The notes: generated by a model from the sequence alone, not told the origin. A stretch of DNA of 24,680 bases from Campylobacteraceae bacterium (GCA_027040375.1 JALUMJ010000158.1:1-24680); one strand, 5' to 3'. Positions 15,000 to 23,214 are shown, counted from the first letter of the stretch. A program made the numbers and translations.

Positions 15000-15287
15000 A
15001 TGATAAAACATGTAGTATTTTTTAAATTGCAAAGCAACTCTGATGATGGTTGCAAGGTATTAAAAAACAAACTAGAGGCAATGAAGGGGAAGATAGAGTT
15101 GCTAAAAGGCATAGAAGTGGGAATTGACACAAACAGAAGCGATAGAGCGTGGGATGTTTGTCTAATCACAGAGTTTAGTAGCAGAGAAGATCTGAAATCT
15201 TACGCCTCAAATCCTGTGCATCTAGAAGTGATAAAATATATAAAATCCAACAATATAATCACAAGTGTTGTTGACTATGAGACCTAA
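15000..15287 (+). CDS. Dabb-family (stress-responsive A/B barrel) small protein
   Basis: A 95 aa protein beginning MIKHVVFFKLQ, the typical start of Dabb dimeric alpha-beta barrel domains. The NRSDRAWDVCLITEF strand and the YASNPVHLEVIKYI helix with its conserved His follow. Dabb proteins include plant stress proteins and bacterial enzymes of varied function, so no reaction is assigned. The start at 15000 has AAAGGGG 6-9 nt upstream. A longer frame from 14844 would overlap the previous gene and precede the conserved N-terminus. Its last 29 bases overlap the 3' end of the convergent EamA gene. Confidence 0.85.
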   Translation: MIKHVVFFKLQSNSDDGCKVLKNKLEAMKGKIELLKGIEVGIDTNRSDRAWDVCLITEFSSREDLKSYASNPVHLEVIKYIKSNNIITSVVDYET

Positions 15288-16158
15288 AAAACTTTTCAAA
15301 AAGAGACAAGGAAGCGATTATTGAGCCAAGAGAGATAAGCACTGCAGCCATCCATATGACGGGGCTTGGTTTTGAGAGCCCAAAGAAAATCAAAAGAACA
15401 GTAGATAGCAGTGGGGTTGCATACGAAAAAACTCCTATCATCTGTATATCTCCATTTTTAACGCCATAATCCCAAAGGAAAAATGCCCCACCCACTGGTC
15501 CCAAGCCCAAAATCAAAATTGCTATGTAACTCTTAAGGGCTGGTATCACCGTCGGCTCAAACAAAAAGTGCAAAATTGCAGCTAATAGTGCAGTTACACC
15601 ACAAAAGGCTCCAACAGAGCTAACGGGCATTTTTCCAAAATATTTAGAAAGTACAGAGTATGAAGACCATATCAAAGCACATAAAAAAGCATAAAAATAT
15701 CCCCACATGTACTCAAAATCAAAACTAAAACCTCCATCTTTGCCGACTAGCATAATCACTCCAAAAAATCCTAGAGATACCCCTAGAATATGAAACCATC
15801 TAAGCCTAATACCTGGCAAGAAAGCACTGAAAAGCACTATGAAAAGAGGCCACAGATAGTTTATCAAGTTCGCTTCGATTGCCGGTGCATTCCTTAATGC
15901 CAAAAAGTAAAAAAAGTGATAACCAAACAGCCCACCTACTCCAATCAGCCAATTTTTAAACGGTATTTTTAACTGAGCCAATATCCCTTTTTTCTCTTTT
16001 TTCCACAAAAATAGACCGATAAAAAATGCCACAAAAAAAGACATACTGACTAATTGAAATGGCGGTATCTTTCCAACAAGCACCGTAGTGCTTGCCAAAG
16101 TTGACCAAAGTAGTATCGCCAAAACTCCAAAAATGTTGCCTTTTGTCTTTTGTTGCAT
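15259..16158 (-). CDS. EamA/DMT-family transporter (YddG-like exporter)
   Basis: A 299 aa inner-membrane protein with about ten hydrophobic segments, built as two EamA repeats. The first includes GVLAILLWSTLASTTVLVG and the second YMWGYFYAFLCALIWSSYSV, both with the LxW(S) pattern of the fold. ALRNAPAIEANLINYLWPL and FSYATPLLSTVLLI are the conserved loops after TM3 and TM8. Overall it resembles the aromatic amino acid exporter YddG, but the substrate is not determined. ATG at 16158 follows GGAGA. An upstream in-frame start at 16188 would add a non-conserved MVNFSIFWRV and is rejected. It is divergent from the phospholipase gene. Confidence 0.85.
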   Translation of the reverse strand: MQQKTKGNIFGVLAILLWSTLASTTVLVGKIPPFQLVSMSFFVAFFIGLFLWKKEKKGILAQLKIPFKNWLIGVGGLFGYHFFYFLALRNAPAIEANLINYLWPLFIVLFSAFLPGIRLRWFHILGVSLGFFGVIMLVGKDGGFSFDFEYMWGYFYAFLCALIWSSYSVLSKYFGKMPVSSVGAFCGVTALLAAILHFLFEPTVIPALKSYIAILILGLGPVGGAFFLWDYGVKNGDIQMIGVFSYATPLLSTVLLIFFGLSKPSPVIWMAAVLISLGSIIASLSLFEKFFRSHSQQHL

Positions 16159-16205
16159 AACTCTCCAAAATATGCTAAAATTCACCAAAAATAGTAGGAT
16201 TTCAC

Positions 16206-17234
16206 TTGTATAAAATAGCTCTTATAATCATAACACTTTTTAGCTTAACGCTAATAGCAAGTGACATCTCTGTGCTTTATAAAAAAGCGGAAATTTTCGA
16301 GAAAAGCGGAAAATTCAAACAAGCGATGATCTTGTACAAAAAAGCAGCAGCTCTATCTTTAAAATCACCAAGCCTAGAAACTTCTCTAAAAAGCAATCAA
16401 GAAAAAATCACTATCAGTGGCAATAACCTCGTAAAATTTGGAAATAATGATATCAAAAGCTATGACAATAATAAAACTAACAATTCTCTAGAGCAAATTA
16501 TGTTTTCTTTGTTTGATGTCAAGCCATATCGTATGAACTATCTACTTCCTTTTACATACGACAATGTATCTCATGATGGTAGGAAAAGCACAGAAACAAA
16601 ATTTCAAATAAGCTTCAAAAAGAGCTTGGCAAAAGATTTATTTGGTATGAGAGATGAGCTATTTTTGGGGTATTCTCAAACATCTTGGTGGCAAACAAGT
16701 GCAAAATCTTCACCATTTAGAGAGACAAATTATGAACCTGAACTTTTTATGATTTTCCCATATATAACCAAATACAGCCCTTTCAAAGCATACAAAGTGG
16801 GCATAATGCACCAATCAAACGGACAAGGTGGCTTGCTCTCTAGGTCATGGAATCGAATCTATCTAACAGGAATCTTTCAAAAAAGTGGGCTTTTTATACT
16901 GCCAAGAGTTTGGTACAGAATCCCTGAGCACAAAAAAGCAAACATAAATGACACAAGTGGTGACGATAATCCTGATATATACAAATACTTAGGGTATGGA
17001 GATTTAAAAATATCATATCCATATAAAAAGCAACTTTTTTCGCTTTTATTAAGAGATAATTTTAGATTTAAGGGTGACAATAAAGGAGCTGTGCAATTTG
17101 ACTGGACATTTTCACTGCCTTGGATAAGTGATACTTTTGGTTATCTACAAATCTTCAGCGGATATGGCGAGAGTTTAATAGACTACAACAAAAGAAATGA
17201 CAAGATAGGATTAGGATTTGCCATCACTAGGTGA
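16206..17234 (+). CDS. pldA: Outer-membrane phospholipase A (OMPLA)
   Basis: It hydrolyses phospholipids in the outer leaflet of the outer membrane, guarding lipid asymmetry. The catalytic triad is visible with E. coli spacing: His202, Ser204 and Asn216 in HQSNGQGGLLSRSWNR, corresponding to His142, Ser144 and Asn156. YSQTSWWQ (156-163) is another family block, and strands continue to a C-terminal GLGFAITR. A signal peptide covers 1-18. Residues about 22-52 form a TPR-like helix pair (LYKKAEIFEKSGKFKQAMIL). A non-conserved 53-100 linker follows, so the protein is longer than E. coli PldA. The calcium-site Arg147 is replaced by Gln207. Start is TTG with GTAGGA upstream. Its last 8 bases overlap the convergent aminotransferase gene. 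Confidence 0.92.
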   Translation: MYKIALIIITLFSLTLIASDISVLYKKAEIFEKSGKFKQAMILYKKAAALSLKSPSLETSLKSNQEKITISGNNLVKFGNNDIKSYDNNKTNNSLEQIMFSLFDVKPYRMNYLLPFTYDNVSHDGRKSTETKFQISFKKSLAKDLFGMRDELFLGYSQTSWWQTSAKSSPFRETNYEPELFMIFPYITKYSPFKAYKVGIMHQSNGQGGLLSRSWNRIYLTGIFQKSGLFILPRVWYRIPEHKKANINDTSGDDNPDIYKYLGYGDLKISYPYKKQLFSLLLRDNFRFKGDNKGAVQFDWTFSLPWISDTFGYLQIFSGYGESLIDYNKRNDKIGLGFAITR

Positions 17235-18342
17235 TATTTAGATATTTTCTGAGCCTTTTTATGCCCTCGCGCATATGTTCTATATTTCTTGTATATGCAA
17301 ATCTTATATATTTATTTGTACCATTTTTACCAAAATCTACTCCTGGAGTTGCGGCTATATGTATGTTTTCTAAGAGTTCTCTTGCAAAAGCAAAGCTATC
17401 ATCGCTATATTTGGACACATTTGCCCATATATAAAACGCTCCCTCAGGGCTCGCATCCACTTCAAAAATCTTGGATAATTCGCTATATAAAAAATCTCTT
17501 CTTCTTTTAAACTCAGCCTTTACAATCTTTTGATACTCATCATCAAATGCTTCTAACGCACCGTATTGGCTTAGTGTTGGGGCAGATATAAAAAGATTTT
17601 GGCACAGTTTTTCTGCTTGTTTTTGTTTGTTTTTTGGCACTATTATCCACCCAAGCCTATTTCCTGGAACACAGTAGTATTTTGAAAAACCGTTTATCAC
17701 ATAAGCATTTTCGCTAAATTCTAAGGCACAACTTGCATCTTCTCCATAAGTTAAGCCATGATAGAGCTCATCAGATATAAAAGCGATGCCATTTTTATCA
17801 CAATATTCTATGAGATTTTTTAAATTCTCTTTGTTATATATATTTCCAGTAGGATTTGACGGCGATGAAATCTGTAATGCGTCAAGATTTTTACCCACTA
17901 AATCGCTTACATGTAGCTCAAAATCATCTTTTTTATCAATAGGCATAAAAACAGGCTCTATACCCATAACATGTGCAAAGTTTTTATAGCAAGGATAAGA
18001 CGGGTCGCTCAAACCAAGTCTAGCAGATTGTTTAAGCGTTAGAGCATAAGCTATCAAAAATGCCCCACTAGTTCCAGGGGTTAAAAAGATTTGATTTGCA
18101 TCTATATTTAAGTTATAAGTTTTTTTGTATTCGTCCGCTATCTTTTCTCGTAACTCTAAGAGTCCTAGGCTTTGGGTGTAAGAAAATTTATCGTTATCTA
18201 TGGCTACATGTAAAGCTTTTTTTACTTTTGGCGATGGTGGCAAATCTGGCTGTCCCACTTCAAAATGCACCGCATCATCATATTTTAAAGCATCTCTTAC
18301 TATATCCATCACTATAAATGAGCTCATTTTAGAACATCTCAT
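17227..18342 (-). CDS. Class I/II PLP-dependent aminotransferase
   Basis: A fold-type I aminotransferase of the AspC/ArAT-like Igamma group, 371 aa. It shows EVGQPDLPPSP (28-38), SYTQSLGLLELREKIA (54-69), SPSNPTG (160-166), SDELYHGL (190-197) and the PLP lysine Lys221 in NGFSKYYCVPGNRLGW, with Arg229 nearby. C-terminal PEGAFYIWANVSKY and FGKNGTNKYIRFAY hold the carboxylate-binding arginine. The amino acid substrate (aspartate, aromatic, or succinyl-diaminopimelate) cannot be assigned from these motifs. GGGAC precedes the ATG at 18342. An internal ATG at residue 6 or 12 is possible but less supported. No pathway partner is adjacent. Confidence 0.92.
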   Translation of the reverse strand: MRCSKMSSFIVMDIVRDALKYDDAVHFEVGQPDLPPSPKVKKALHVAIDNDKFSYTQSLGLLELREKIADEYKKTYNLNIDANQIFLTPGTSGAFLIAYALTLKQSARLGLSDPSYPCYKNFAHVMGIEPVFMPIDKKDDFELHVSDLVGKNLDALQISSPSNPTGNIYNKENLKNLIEYCDKNGIAFISDELYHGLTYGEDASCALEFSENAYVINGFSKYYCVPGNRLGWIIVPKNKQKQAEKLCQNLFISAPTLSQYGALEAFDDEYQKIVKAEFKRRRDFLYSELSKIFEVDASPEGAFYIWANVSKYSDDSFAFARELLENIHIAATPGVDFGKNGTNKYIRFAYTRNIEHMREGIKRLRKYLNIT

Positions 18343-18386
18343 ACAAAGTCCCTAAATTTTTATAGGAATAATAACACAAATTTCGA

Positions 18387-18392
18387 TAAAAT
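18387..18392 (+). promoter_or_regulatory. Putative -10 box for the LUD gene
   Basis: TAAAAT within TTTCGATAAAAT, 19 nt before the ATG at 18412. The 69-base divergent region also holds a minus-strand TATTAT at 18368-18373 that could serve the aminotransferase gene. Confidence 0.4.
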
Positions 18393-18411
18393 ACATAAAA
18401 AAGAAGAGACA

Positions 18412-19008
18412 ATGCAAAAACTAAAAGAAAATTTAGAACAAAATGGCTTTAGTGTTTACTTTGCCCAAGATAAGAAAGAAGCGCTTTTGCTTTCAAAATC
18501 ATTTGTCGATAAAGCACCATCCATCGGTCTTGGTGGCTCCACAACAGTCGTAGAGATTGGTTTGCTGAATTATATCCTTGATAAAAAAGATATAAAGCTT
18601 TACAATCAATACGAAAATGGAATCAGCATGCAAGAAAACACAAAAAGAAGAAGAGAGGGTATGCTTGCTGACCTGTATGTTTGCGGATGCAACGCTATCA
18701 CGCAAAATGGCGAACTTGTAAACGCAGATGGAAGCGGCAATAGGGTAGCAGCCCAAATCTTTGGTCCAAAGAAGCTTTTAATTATAGTCGGCAAAAATAA
18801 AATAGTTCCAACTTTAGAAGATGGTTTTGCAAGAGTGCTAGAGACAGCTGCGGTTAAAAATATAAACAGAATGAATGCAAAAGCGCAAGAGGCGGGAAAA
18901 GAGCCAAAATACAGCATAAACAATATCGCAAATAAATTTGCATATATAAACGGAGACGAGATAGGCCGAACTCATATAATCATAGTAGATAAAGAGTTAG
19001 GGTTTTAG
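18412..19008 (+). CDS. LUD-domain (LutC/YkgG-like) protein, stand-alone
   Basis: A 198 aa cytosolic protein consisting only of the LUD domain (formerly DUF162). Landmarks are GLGGSTTVVEIG (39-50), YVCGCNAITQNGELVNADGSGNRVAA (89-114), which includes the family motif GxxxNxDGxGNRVA, and LLIIVGKNKIVPTLEDG (122-138). LutC-type proteins work with LutA and LutB in lactate oxidation, but no iron-sulfur partner is adjacent and this is the short YkgG-like form, so a lactate role is unproven. AGAGA lies 3-4 nt before the ATG. moaC follows after 34 nt without a clear terminator, so cotranscription is possible. Confidence 0.88.
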   Translation: MQKLKENLEQNGFSVYFAQDKKEALLLSKSFVDKAPSIGLGGSTTVVEIGLLNYILDKKDIKLYNQYENGISMQENTKRRREGMLADLYVCGCNAITQNGELVNADGSGNRVAAQIFGPKKLLIIVGKNKIVPTLEDGFARVLETAAVKNINRMNAKAQEAGKEPKYSINNIANKFAYINGDEIGRTHIIIVDKELGF

Positions 19009-19042
19009 CCCAAGAGTACTCCTAAAAAAGGAAAGGTAAGAG

Positions 19043-19516
19043 ATGAAATTAACACATTTAGATGAAAAAGATAGACCAAAGATGGTAGATGTTTCTGACA
19101 AGGCGGATACTTTTAGAGTCGCGAAGGCAAGTGGCACCATAAAGATGAGTCAAGAGGCATTTGATATGATAACTACAGAGAAAGCCAAAAAAGGACCTGT
19201 TATACAAACAGCGGTAATAGCTGCAATCTTAGGCACAAAAAGAACGAGTGATTTGATCCCAATGTGCCATCCTTTGATGCTAACTTCGGTCAATTGTGAT
19301 GTGCAAGAGCTAACAGATTTACCAGGGTTTAAACTCTTTGTGACTACAAAACTAAGAGGTCAAACAGGCGTTGAGATGGAAGCACTTACAGGCGTGAGCA
19401 TCGGGCTTTTAACTATCTATGATATGGCAAAAGCGATAGATAGATCGATGGTTATAAGTGATGTTTTACTAGAAGAAAAAGATGGTGGCAAAAGTGGACA
19501 ATACAAAAGAGCTTAA
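19043..19516 (+). CDS. moaC: Cyclic pyranopterin monophosphate synthase MoaC
   Basis: MoaC converts the MoaA product, 3',8-cyclo-7,8-dihydro-GTP, into cyclic pyranopterin monophosphate, the first stable molybdopterin precursor. The 157 aa protein shows [18 protein letters not shown] (14-31), [22 protein letters not shown], the active-site LIPMCHPL (71-78), [23 protein letters not shown] (109-131) with Asp128 and Lys130, and a C-terminal [12 protein letters not shown]. Length and motifs are canonical. GGAAAGG and AAGAG precede the ATG. Its last codons overlap the DUF493 gene. It is separated from moaD/moaE/moeA by 18 kb in this window. Confidence 0.96.
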   Translation: MKLTHLDEKDRPKMVDVSDKADTFRVAKASGTIKMSQEAFDMITTEKAKKGPVIQTAVIAAILGTKRTSDLIPMCHPLMLTSVNCDVQELTDLPGFKLFVTTKLRGQTGVEMEALTGVSIGLLTIYDMAKAIDRSMVISDVLLEEKDGGKSGQYKRA

Positions 19517-19751
19517 GCTTGATTATCCAATTAATTGGAAATACAAAATTATAACGGCAAAAGAGCATAATGCTAAAAATATCGCAAAAGAGATACTCAA
19601 AGAAAGAGAGCACAGTATAAAAAAATCTCAAAATAGCACTGGTGGTAAATACGCAAGCCATTCTCTTGAGGTTTTAGTGCATAACGATGATGACAGAAAA
19701 GCTCTTTTTGAAGCTTTAAAACAACATAAACATATAAAATTTGTATTATAA
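19482..19751 (+). CDS. DUF493/YbeD-family protein
   Basis: An 89 aa protein resembling the YbeD/DUF493 alpha-beta sandwich. [14 protein letters not shown] is the opening strand, followed by an amphipathic helix, the conserved SKGGKYxSxSLEV-type strand (here [19 protein letters not shown]), and a final [18 protein letters not shown]. YbeD sits near lipB/lipA in enterobacteria, but the function is unknown. Start is ambiguous. ATG 19482 and GTG 19485 or 19494 are all in frame. GGTGG at 19484-19488 favours GTG 19494 ([12 protein letters not shown]), which would shorten the protein by four residues. Either way it overlaps moaC by 23-35 nt and is likely coupled to it. Confidence 0.8.
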   Translation: MVAKVDNTKELKLDYPINWKYKIITAKEHNAKNIAKEILKEREHSIKKSQNSTGGKYASHSLEVLVHNDDDRKALFEALKQHKHIKFVL

Positions 19752-19760
19752 GGAACAAAA

Positions 19761-21002
19761 ATGAAATCAACTCAAACAATTTTCTCAAATGCTATAAAAG
19801 AGAGCAAAGATGACTTGGATTTTTCACAAACACTAAAAGACTTGGTATTTGAGCTCTCAAGAAAAAAAATTCAAAGGCTTAAAGATGATAAAAAGATACA
19901 AAATAGAGTTGGAGAGCTTTTTGAACAATATACAAAAAGTCTAGAAAACGAAGAAATTAAGAGCACTAAAAATATCTCTTGCGTGATTGAAGGCTTGCTT
20001 AAGGCAGTTAATTACGATAAAGAAGAGTTTTTATACAAAACGATTTATGAGATAGATGAGCTTAAAAAATCTACCCAAAATCAAAAGAAAGATATACTTT
20101 TGTCCATAAATAATACATATAATATCTTAGAAAAGCACATAAATTCTTTATCGCAAGAAACAAAAGAGATAGCAACAAAAGCACTAAACGACACCAAGCT
20201 AAATGCACTAGAAATGCTTGGGATTTTAAGAGAAACCACAGAAGAAGCCTTGCTAACAACTCTTGAAAAAAGAAAAGATATAGAAGACACCGTTTTTCAA
20301 ATCACAAAAAACTTAACTTTTCAAGCTATAAATGATGGAGATTTTGCAAAAAGAAGAATATTAAGCATCACTAGAACCATCATGGAGGTATCAACTGAAC
20401 TTGCAAACGAAAATATTAGCCTTGCAAAGGAACTCGTAAATGGTTCAATAAAAGGCACAAAAGAAGGTATTCTAAAAGCCATAGATAAGTTTAAAAATGA
20501 TATAAAATTTGCCCCCGAAGATGATGATGATTTATTTACTCAAAACCTTGATATAGTTAAAAAAGATTTGATAAGCATAGAAGATGAGTATATTCAAATG
20601 CTAAAAGATTTATCTAGCCGATACGAAGGCATAATTCACAATACGCTAAATGATAAAATCGAAAAATATGATAGTTCTGTAGAAAAAATAAAAAGAGCAG
20701 CGACTGAAGCTAAAGAAACAATCTCGCAAAGACTTGAGGAGTTAAAAACAGATGTCAGCATAGATGATATAAAAGAAAAAGCTGAAGAAAAGATAGAAAA
20801 TCTTAAAAATGATGTAAACAACCTTGGCAAAAAAGCGAATGAAGCAATAGAAAACATAAAACAAAATGAAACTACAAAAAAAGCAACCCAAGAAGCAAAA
20901 AAACTTGGTCTTAGAGCTTGGGAAGTTGCTAAAAACATGCTAGACAATGCCATAAAAAATGCCAAAGAAGGCACTAAAAAAGATGGTGACGGATCATCTT
21001 AG
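19761..21002 (+). CDS. Long helical coiled-coil protein of unknown function
   Basis: Not recognised. The 413 aa product is almost entirely Lys/Glu/Asp/Ile-rich helix, with no signal peptide, membrane segment or catalytic motif. The N-terminal 100 residues (LVFELSRKKIQRLKDDKKIQ) look like a distinct helical domain. A central acidic EDDDDL at about 253-258 separates two long helical arms. The C-terminal arm (about 300-390) has repeated AxExxxKIExLKxD patterns, like apolipoprotein or LEA/phasin-type amphipathic repeats. It ends with KKDGDGSS. AAGGAAC supports the ATG, 9 nt after the DUF493 gene. Its 3' end overlaps the convergent heme-subunit gene by 9 bases. Candidate roles are a structural, granule- or membrane-surface-associated protein; none is shown. 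Confidence 0.75.
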   Translation: MKSTQTIFSNAIKESKDDLDFSQTLKDLVFELSRKKIQRLKDDKKIQNRVGELFEQYTKSLENEEIKSTKNISCVIEGLLKAVNYDKEEFLYKTIYEIDELKKSTQNQKKDILLSINNTYNILEKHINSLSQETKEIATKALNDTKLNALEMLGILRETTEEALLTTLEKRKDIEDTVFQITKNLTFQAINDGDFAKRRILSITRTIMEVSTELANENISLAKELVNGSIKGTKEGILKAIDKFKNDIKFAPEDDDDLFTQNLDIVKKDLISIEDEYIQMLKDLSSRYEGIIHNTLNDKIEKYDSSVEKIKRAATEAKETISQRLEELKTDVSIDDIKEKAEEKIENLKNDVNNLGKKANEAIENIKQNETTKKATQEAKKLGLRAWEVAKNMLDNAIKNAKEGTKKDGDGSS

Positions 21003-22151
21003 CGTTTGCATAAAAGCCAATAAGTCATTTAGGTTTTTTTCATTCATCCACTCAAATGATGGCATAACAGAGATGTTTTTGCCATTTTCTTGCTTTTCTA
21101 TCCAACTAAAATTAGGATGCGCAGAATCTGTAAAGTCAGGGACTATCACTTTGCTTGGTTGCAAAATTGATTCTTTGATATAATCTATACTTGCATATCC
21201 ACCGATAAAAGATAAATCTGGAGCCATATTTACAGGGGCATTTCTTGTGTTTTTATAGTTATGACAAATAGAACAATTTTTTAAAGCTATTTTTTCACCA
21301 TTTTTTATATCTCCAGATATCTTATGGTTTACTTCTTCAACTAGACTTTCTCCTCCCTCGATTCCTTCCAATCTTGCCAATAGCCAAGGCGTTAGATTTC
21401 TAAGTCGTCCCCTTTGTTTTATTTTGCCATCATACAGTGAAAATGATACTAAAAATGTACCGTTGCTTAAATTTGAATTTTTATCTACGAGCTTTTTGGA
21501 TAAACTTCCATACCAGTATCCATCTTTGTATATCATATCCATGGTGATATTTGAAAGCTTTGTATCTAACTTTATCGCATTATTAAATCCGTGATACAAA
21601 AATACTTCTTGCTTGACATGTGGGAGCAAATCCTCGTCACTATTTTTTACAAATACATTTAAATTTTGATAATCAAATTGGGACAATATATCTTGATTTT
21701 CTTCAATATCTACACTATTTTTGTTTGCATTTTTCAAGTAAAAAACAATTTCATCATTTAAATCACCAAAATCAACATAAGGAACTGTATCCGTTTTTGT
21801 TTGAAGCTCCACACCAAATGCGTCATTAAAATCATCAGTTCTCATGCGCCCTATCACGCTCTTAGTGCTGTCTTTCCATCTTAGTAAAAATGCAATATTT
21901 TTACCATCATATATGGCTTTGATATCCACTTCTTTTGCACCATTTTGATAATTTAGCTTATTTGCAAGCGCATCATTTGTTTTTATTGACACCATAGGAA
22001 AGGTAGAAAATTTTTTAAAATTTGTACTCATCCAAGCTCTTGATTTTGCTTTAATGCCAAGTACATTTCCAGGAATCTTTACAACTGAGATAAGATTGCT
22101 CGCAATTGCTATATTGGCAATAAAAATAGCCATAATAATCTTAATCAACAC
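20994..22151 (-). CDS. Type II DMSO-reductase-family heme b subunit fused to cytochrome c
   Basis: Predicted periplasmic electron-transfer subunit of the molybdoenzyme encoded upstream. Residues 1-18 are a signal peptide (IAIAS-NL). Residues about 20-265 resemble the heme b gamma subunit of ethylbenzene dehydrogenase, selenate reductase and DMS dehydrogenase: VDIKAIYDGKNIAFLLRWKD, DDFNDAFGVELQ, KDGYWYGSLSKKL and GTFLVSFSLYDG. A class I cytochrome c domain follows, with CSICH at 293-297, a Pro-rich PVNMAPDLSFIGG loop and a likely axial Met363 in SVMPSF. The usual gamma subunit has only heme b; the fused c-type heme is the oddity. The heme b axial Met/Lys could not be fixed. It overlaps the beta stop region by 11 bases. 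Confidence 0.85.
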   Translation of the reverse strand: MLIKIIMAIFIANIAIASNLISVVKIPGNVLGIKAKSRAWMSTNFKKFSTFPMVSIKTNDALANKLNYQNGAKEVDIKAIYDGKNIAFLLRWKDSTKSVIGRMRTDDFNDAFGVELQTKTDTVPYVDFGDLNDEIVFYLKNANKNSVDIEENQDILSQFDYQNLNVFVKNSDEDLLPHVKQEVFLYHGFNNAIKLDTKLSNITMDMIYKDGYWYGSLSKKLVDKNSNLSNGTFLVSFSLYDGKIKQRGRLRNLTPWLLARLEGIEGGESLVEEVNHKISGDIKNGEKIALKNCSICHNYKNTRNAPVNMAPDLSFIGGYASIDYIKESILQPSKVIVPDFTDSAHPNFSWIEKQENGKNISVMPSFEWMNEKNLNDLLAFMQTLR

Positions 22152-23214
22152 TTGTTTCTTTTCCTTTTAGATAGCGATAATCCAACTTCTGTTTTTTTGA
22201 GATTTTTTGATAATAATCTCCGTCCAATCTAAACATATCTTCTTGCTTATACGCAATCAACATATCCATCAATTCACTTTTTTGATTCTTGCTTTTGTTG
22301 CTTTTTTCTTTTTTCAATAGTTTCACTGCATCATATACTTCTTGCCCAAAAAGTTTTTCTAGCTCATCCATAGGAATTCTATCACTATTTTCTATAATCT
22401 TGCCTTCTTCATCAAGTTTATCTGGAGACAAAAATGGAGGGATATAATACACATTTGGCTCAACTCCAAAATCAGGTCTTAGGGGAAGTGCTACTTTATA
22501 CTTTTTTACAAGCTTATATACTTGTCCTTCTTCATCATCCAAAAACCCAACAAATCTAGTTCGTCCCACACAAGATGAAGCACATGCTGGCGGAAGCCCT
22601 CTCTCTATCAAAGGAAAGCAAAAATTACATTTTTCACTCTTTGAGATTTTTGGATTAAAATAAATCTTTTTGTATGGACATGCGGCTATGCACTCTCTAC
22701 ACCCTTGGCATTTATCCATATCAACCAGCACTATCCCATCTTGCTCTCTTTTAAAGATAGCGCCATGAGGGCAAGCGCTCACGCAACTTGGATTTGAACA
22801 GTGATTGCAGATTCGAGGCAAATTAAAAAAATACTTTTGCTTTTCATCATCTTCACTGCCTTTTTCTTCATCCCAGTTAGCTCCCCATATAGGCTCACTT
22901 TTTGGTTTAAATTCTTTTGCATTTATGATTTCATCGTAGTTATAATCCCATGGAATTCCATAATCTTTTTTCATATTTGGAATTTTTCCATCCTTCAAGC
23001 CACCACTAGCATCAAAACCACCACCCATATCTTGCCAATTTTTAGGATATCCTCTCCCCGGAATAGTTTCTACATTATTCCAATGCATATATTCTCGTCC
23101 ATTTCTATTTGTCCACATAGTATCGCAAGTTACAGTGCAAGTTTGGCAACCTATGCACTTGTTTAAGTCTATAACCATAGCGAGTTGTCTCGTTTTTATA
23201 TTTTTTTTATACAT
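22141..23214 (-). CDS. Type II DMSO-reductase-family iron-sulfur (beta) subunit
   Basis: A 357 aa electron-transfer subunit with 16 cysteines in four groups: Cys20/23/26/30, Cys136/139/144/148, Cys169/172/175/179 and Cys196/199/211/215. The order and blocks (CNHCSNPSCVSACPHGAIF, CPYKKIYF, CVGRTRFVGF, NVYYIPPFLSPD, RIPMDELEKLFG) are those of NarH, SerB, DdhB and EbdB. The third group reads CQGCREC, while NarH has CRGWRMC, so the cluster that is [3Fe-4S] there may be [4Fe-4S] here. There is no signal peptide; export would be by hitch-hiking with a Tat-exported alpha subunit. The ATG at 23214 overlaps the alpha stop. ATG 23178 (MVIDLNKC) is an alternative. Coupled to both neighbours. Confidence 0.9.
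   Translation of the reverse strand: MYKKNIKTRQLAMVIDLNKCIGCQTCTVTCDTMWTNRNGREYMHWNNVETIPGRGYPKNWQDMGGGFDASGGLKDGKIPNMKKDYGIPWDYNYDEIINAKEFKPKSEPIWGANWDEEKGSEDDEKQKYFFNLPRICNHCSNPSCVSACPHGAIFKREQDGIVLVDMDKCQGCRECIAACPYKKIYFNPKISKSEKCNFCFPLIERGLPPACASSCVGRTRFVGFLDDEEGQVYKLVKKYKVALPLRPDFGVEPNVYYIPPFLSPDKLDEEGKIIENSDRIPMDELEKLFGQEVYDAVKLLKKEKSNKSKNQKSELMDMLIAYKQEDMFRLDGDYYQKISKKQKLDYRYLKGKETSVD

Noticed and set aside
16159..16188. Upstream start for the EamA transporter
   Set aside because: GGAGA sits just before ATG 16158, and the extra ten residues are not part of the family N-terminus.
23201..23208. T8/A8 run at the alpha-beta junction as a phase-variation tract
   Set aside because: Eight bases is short for slippage control in an AT-rich genome, similar runs occur elsewhere (1018-1025, 13713-13721 area), and a start at 23178 would bypass it.
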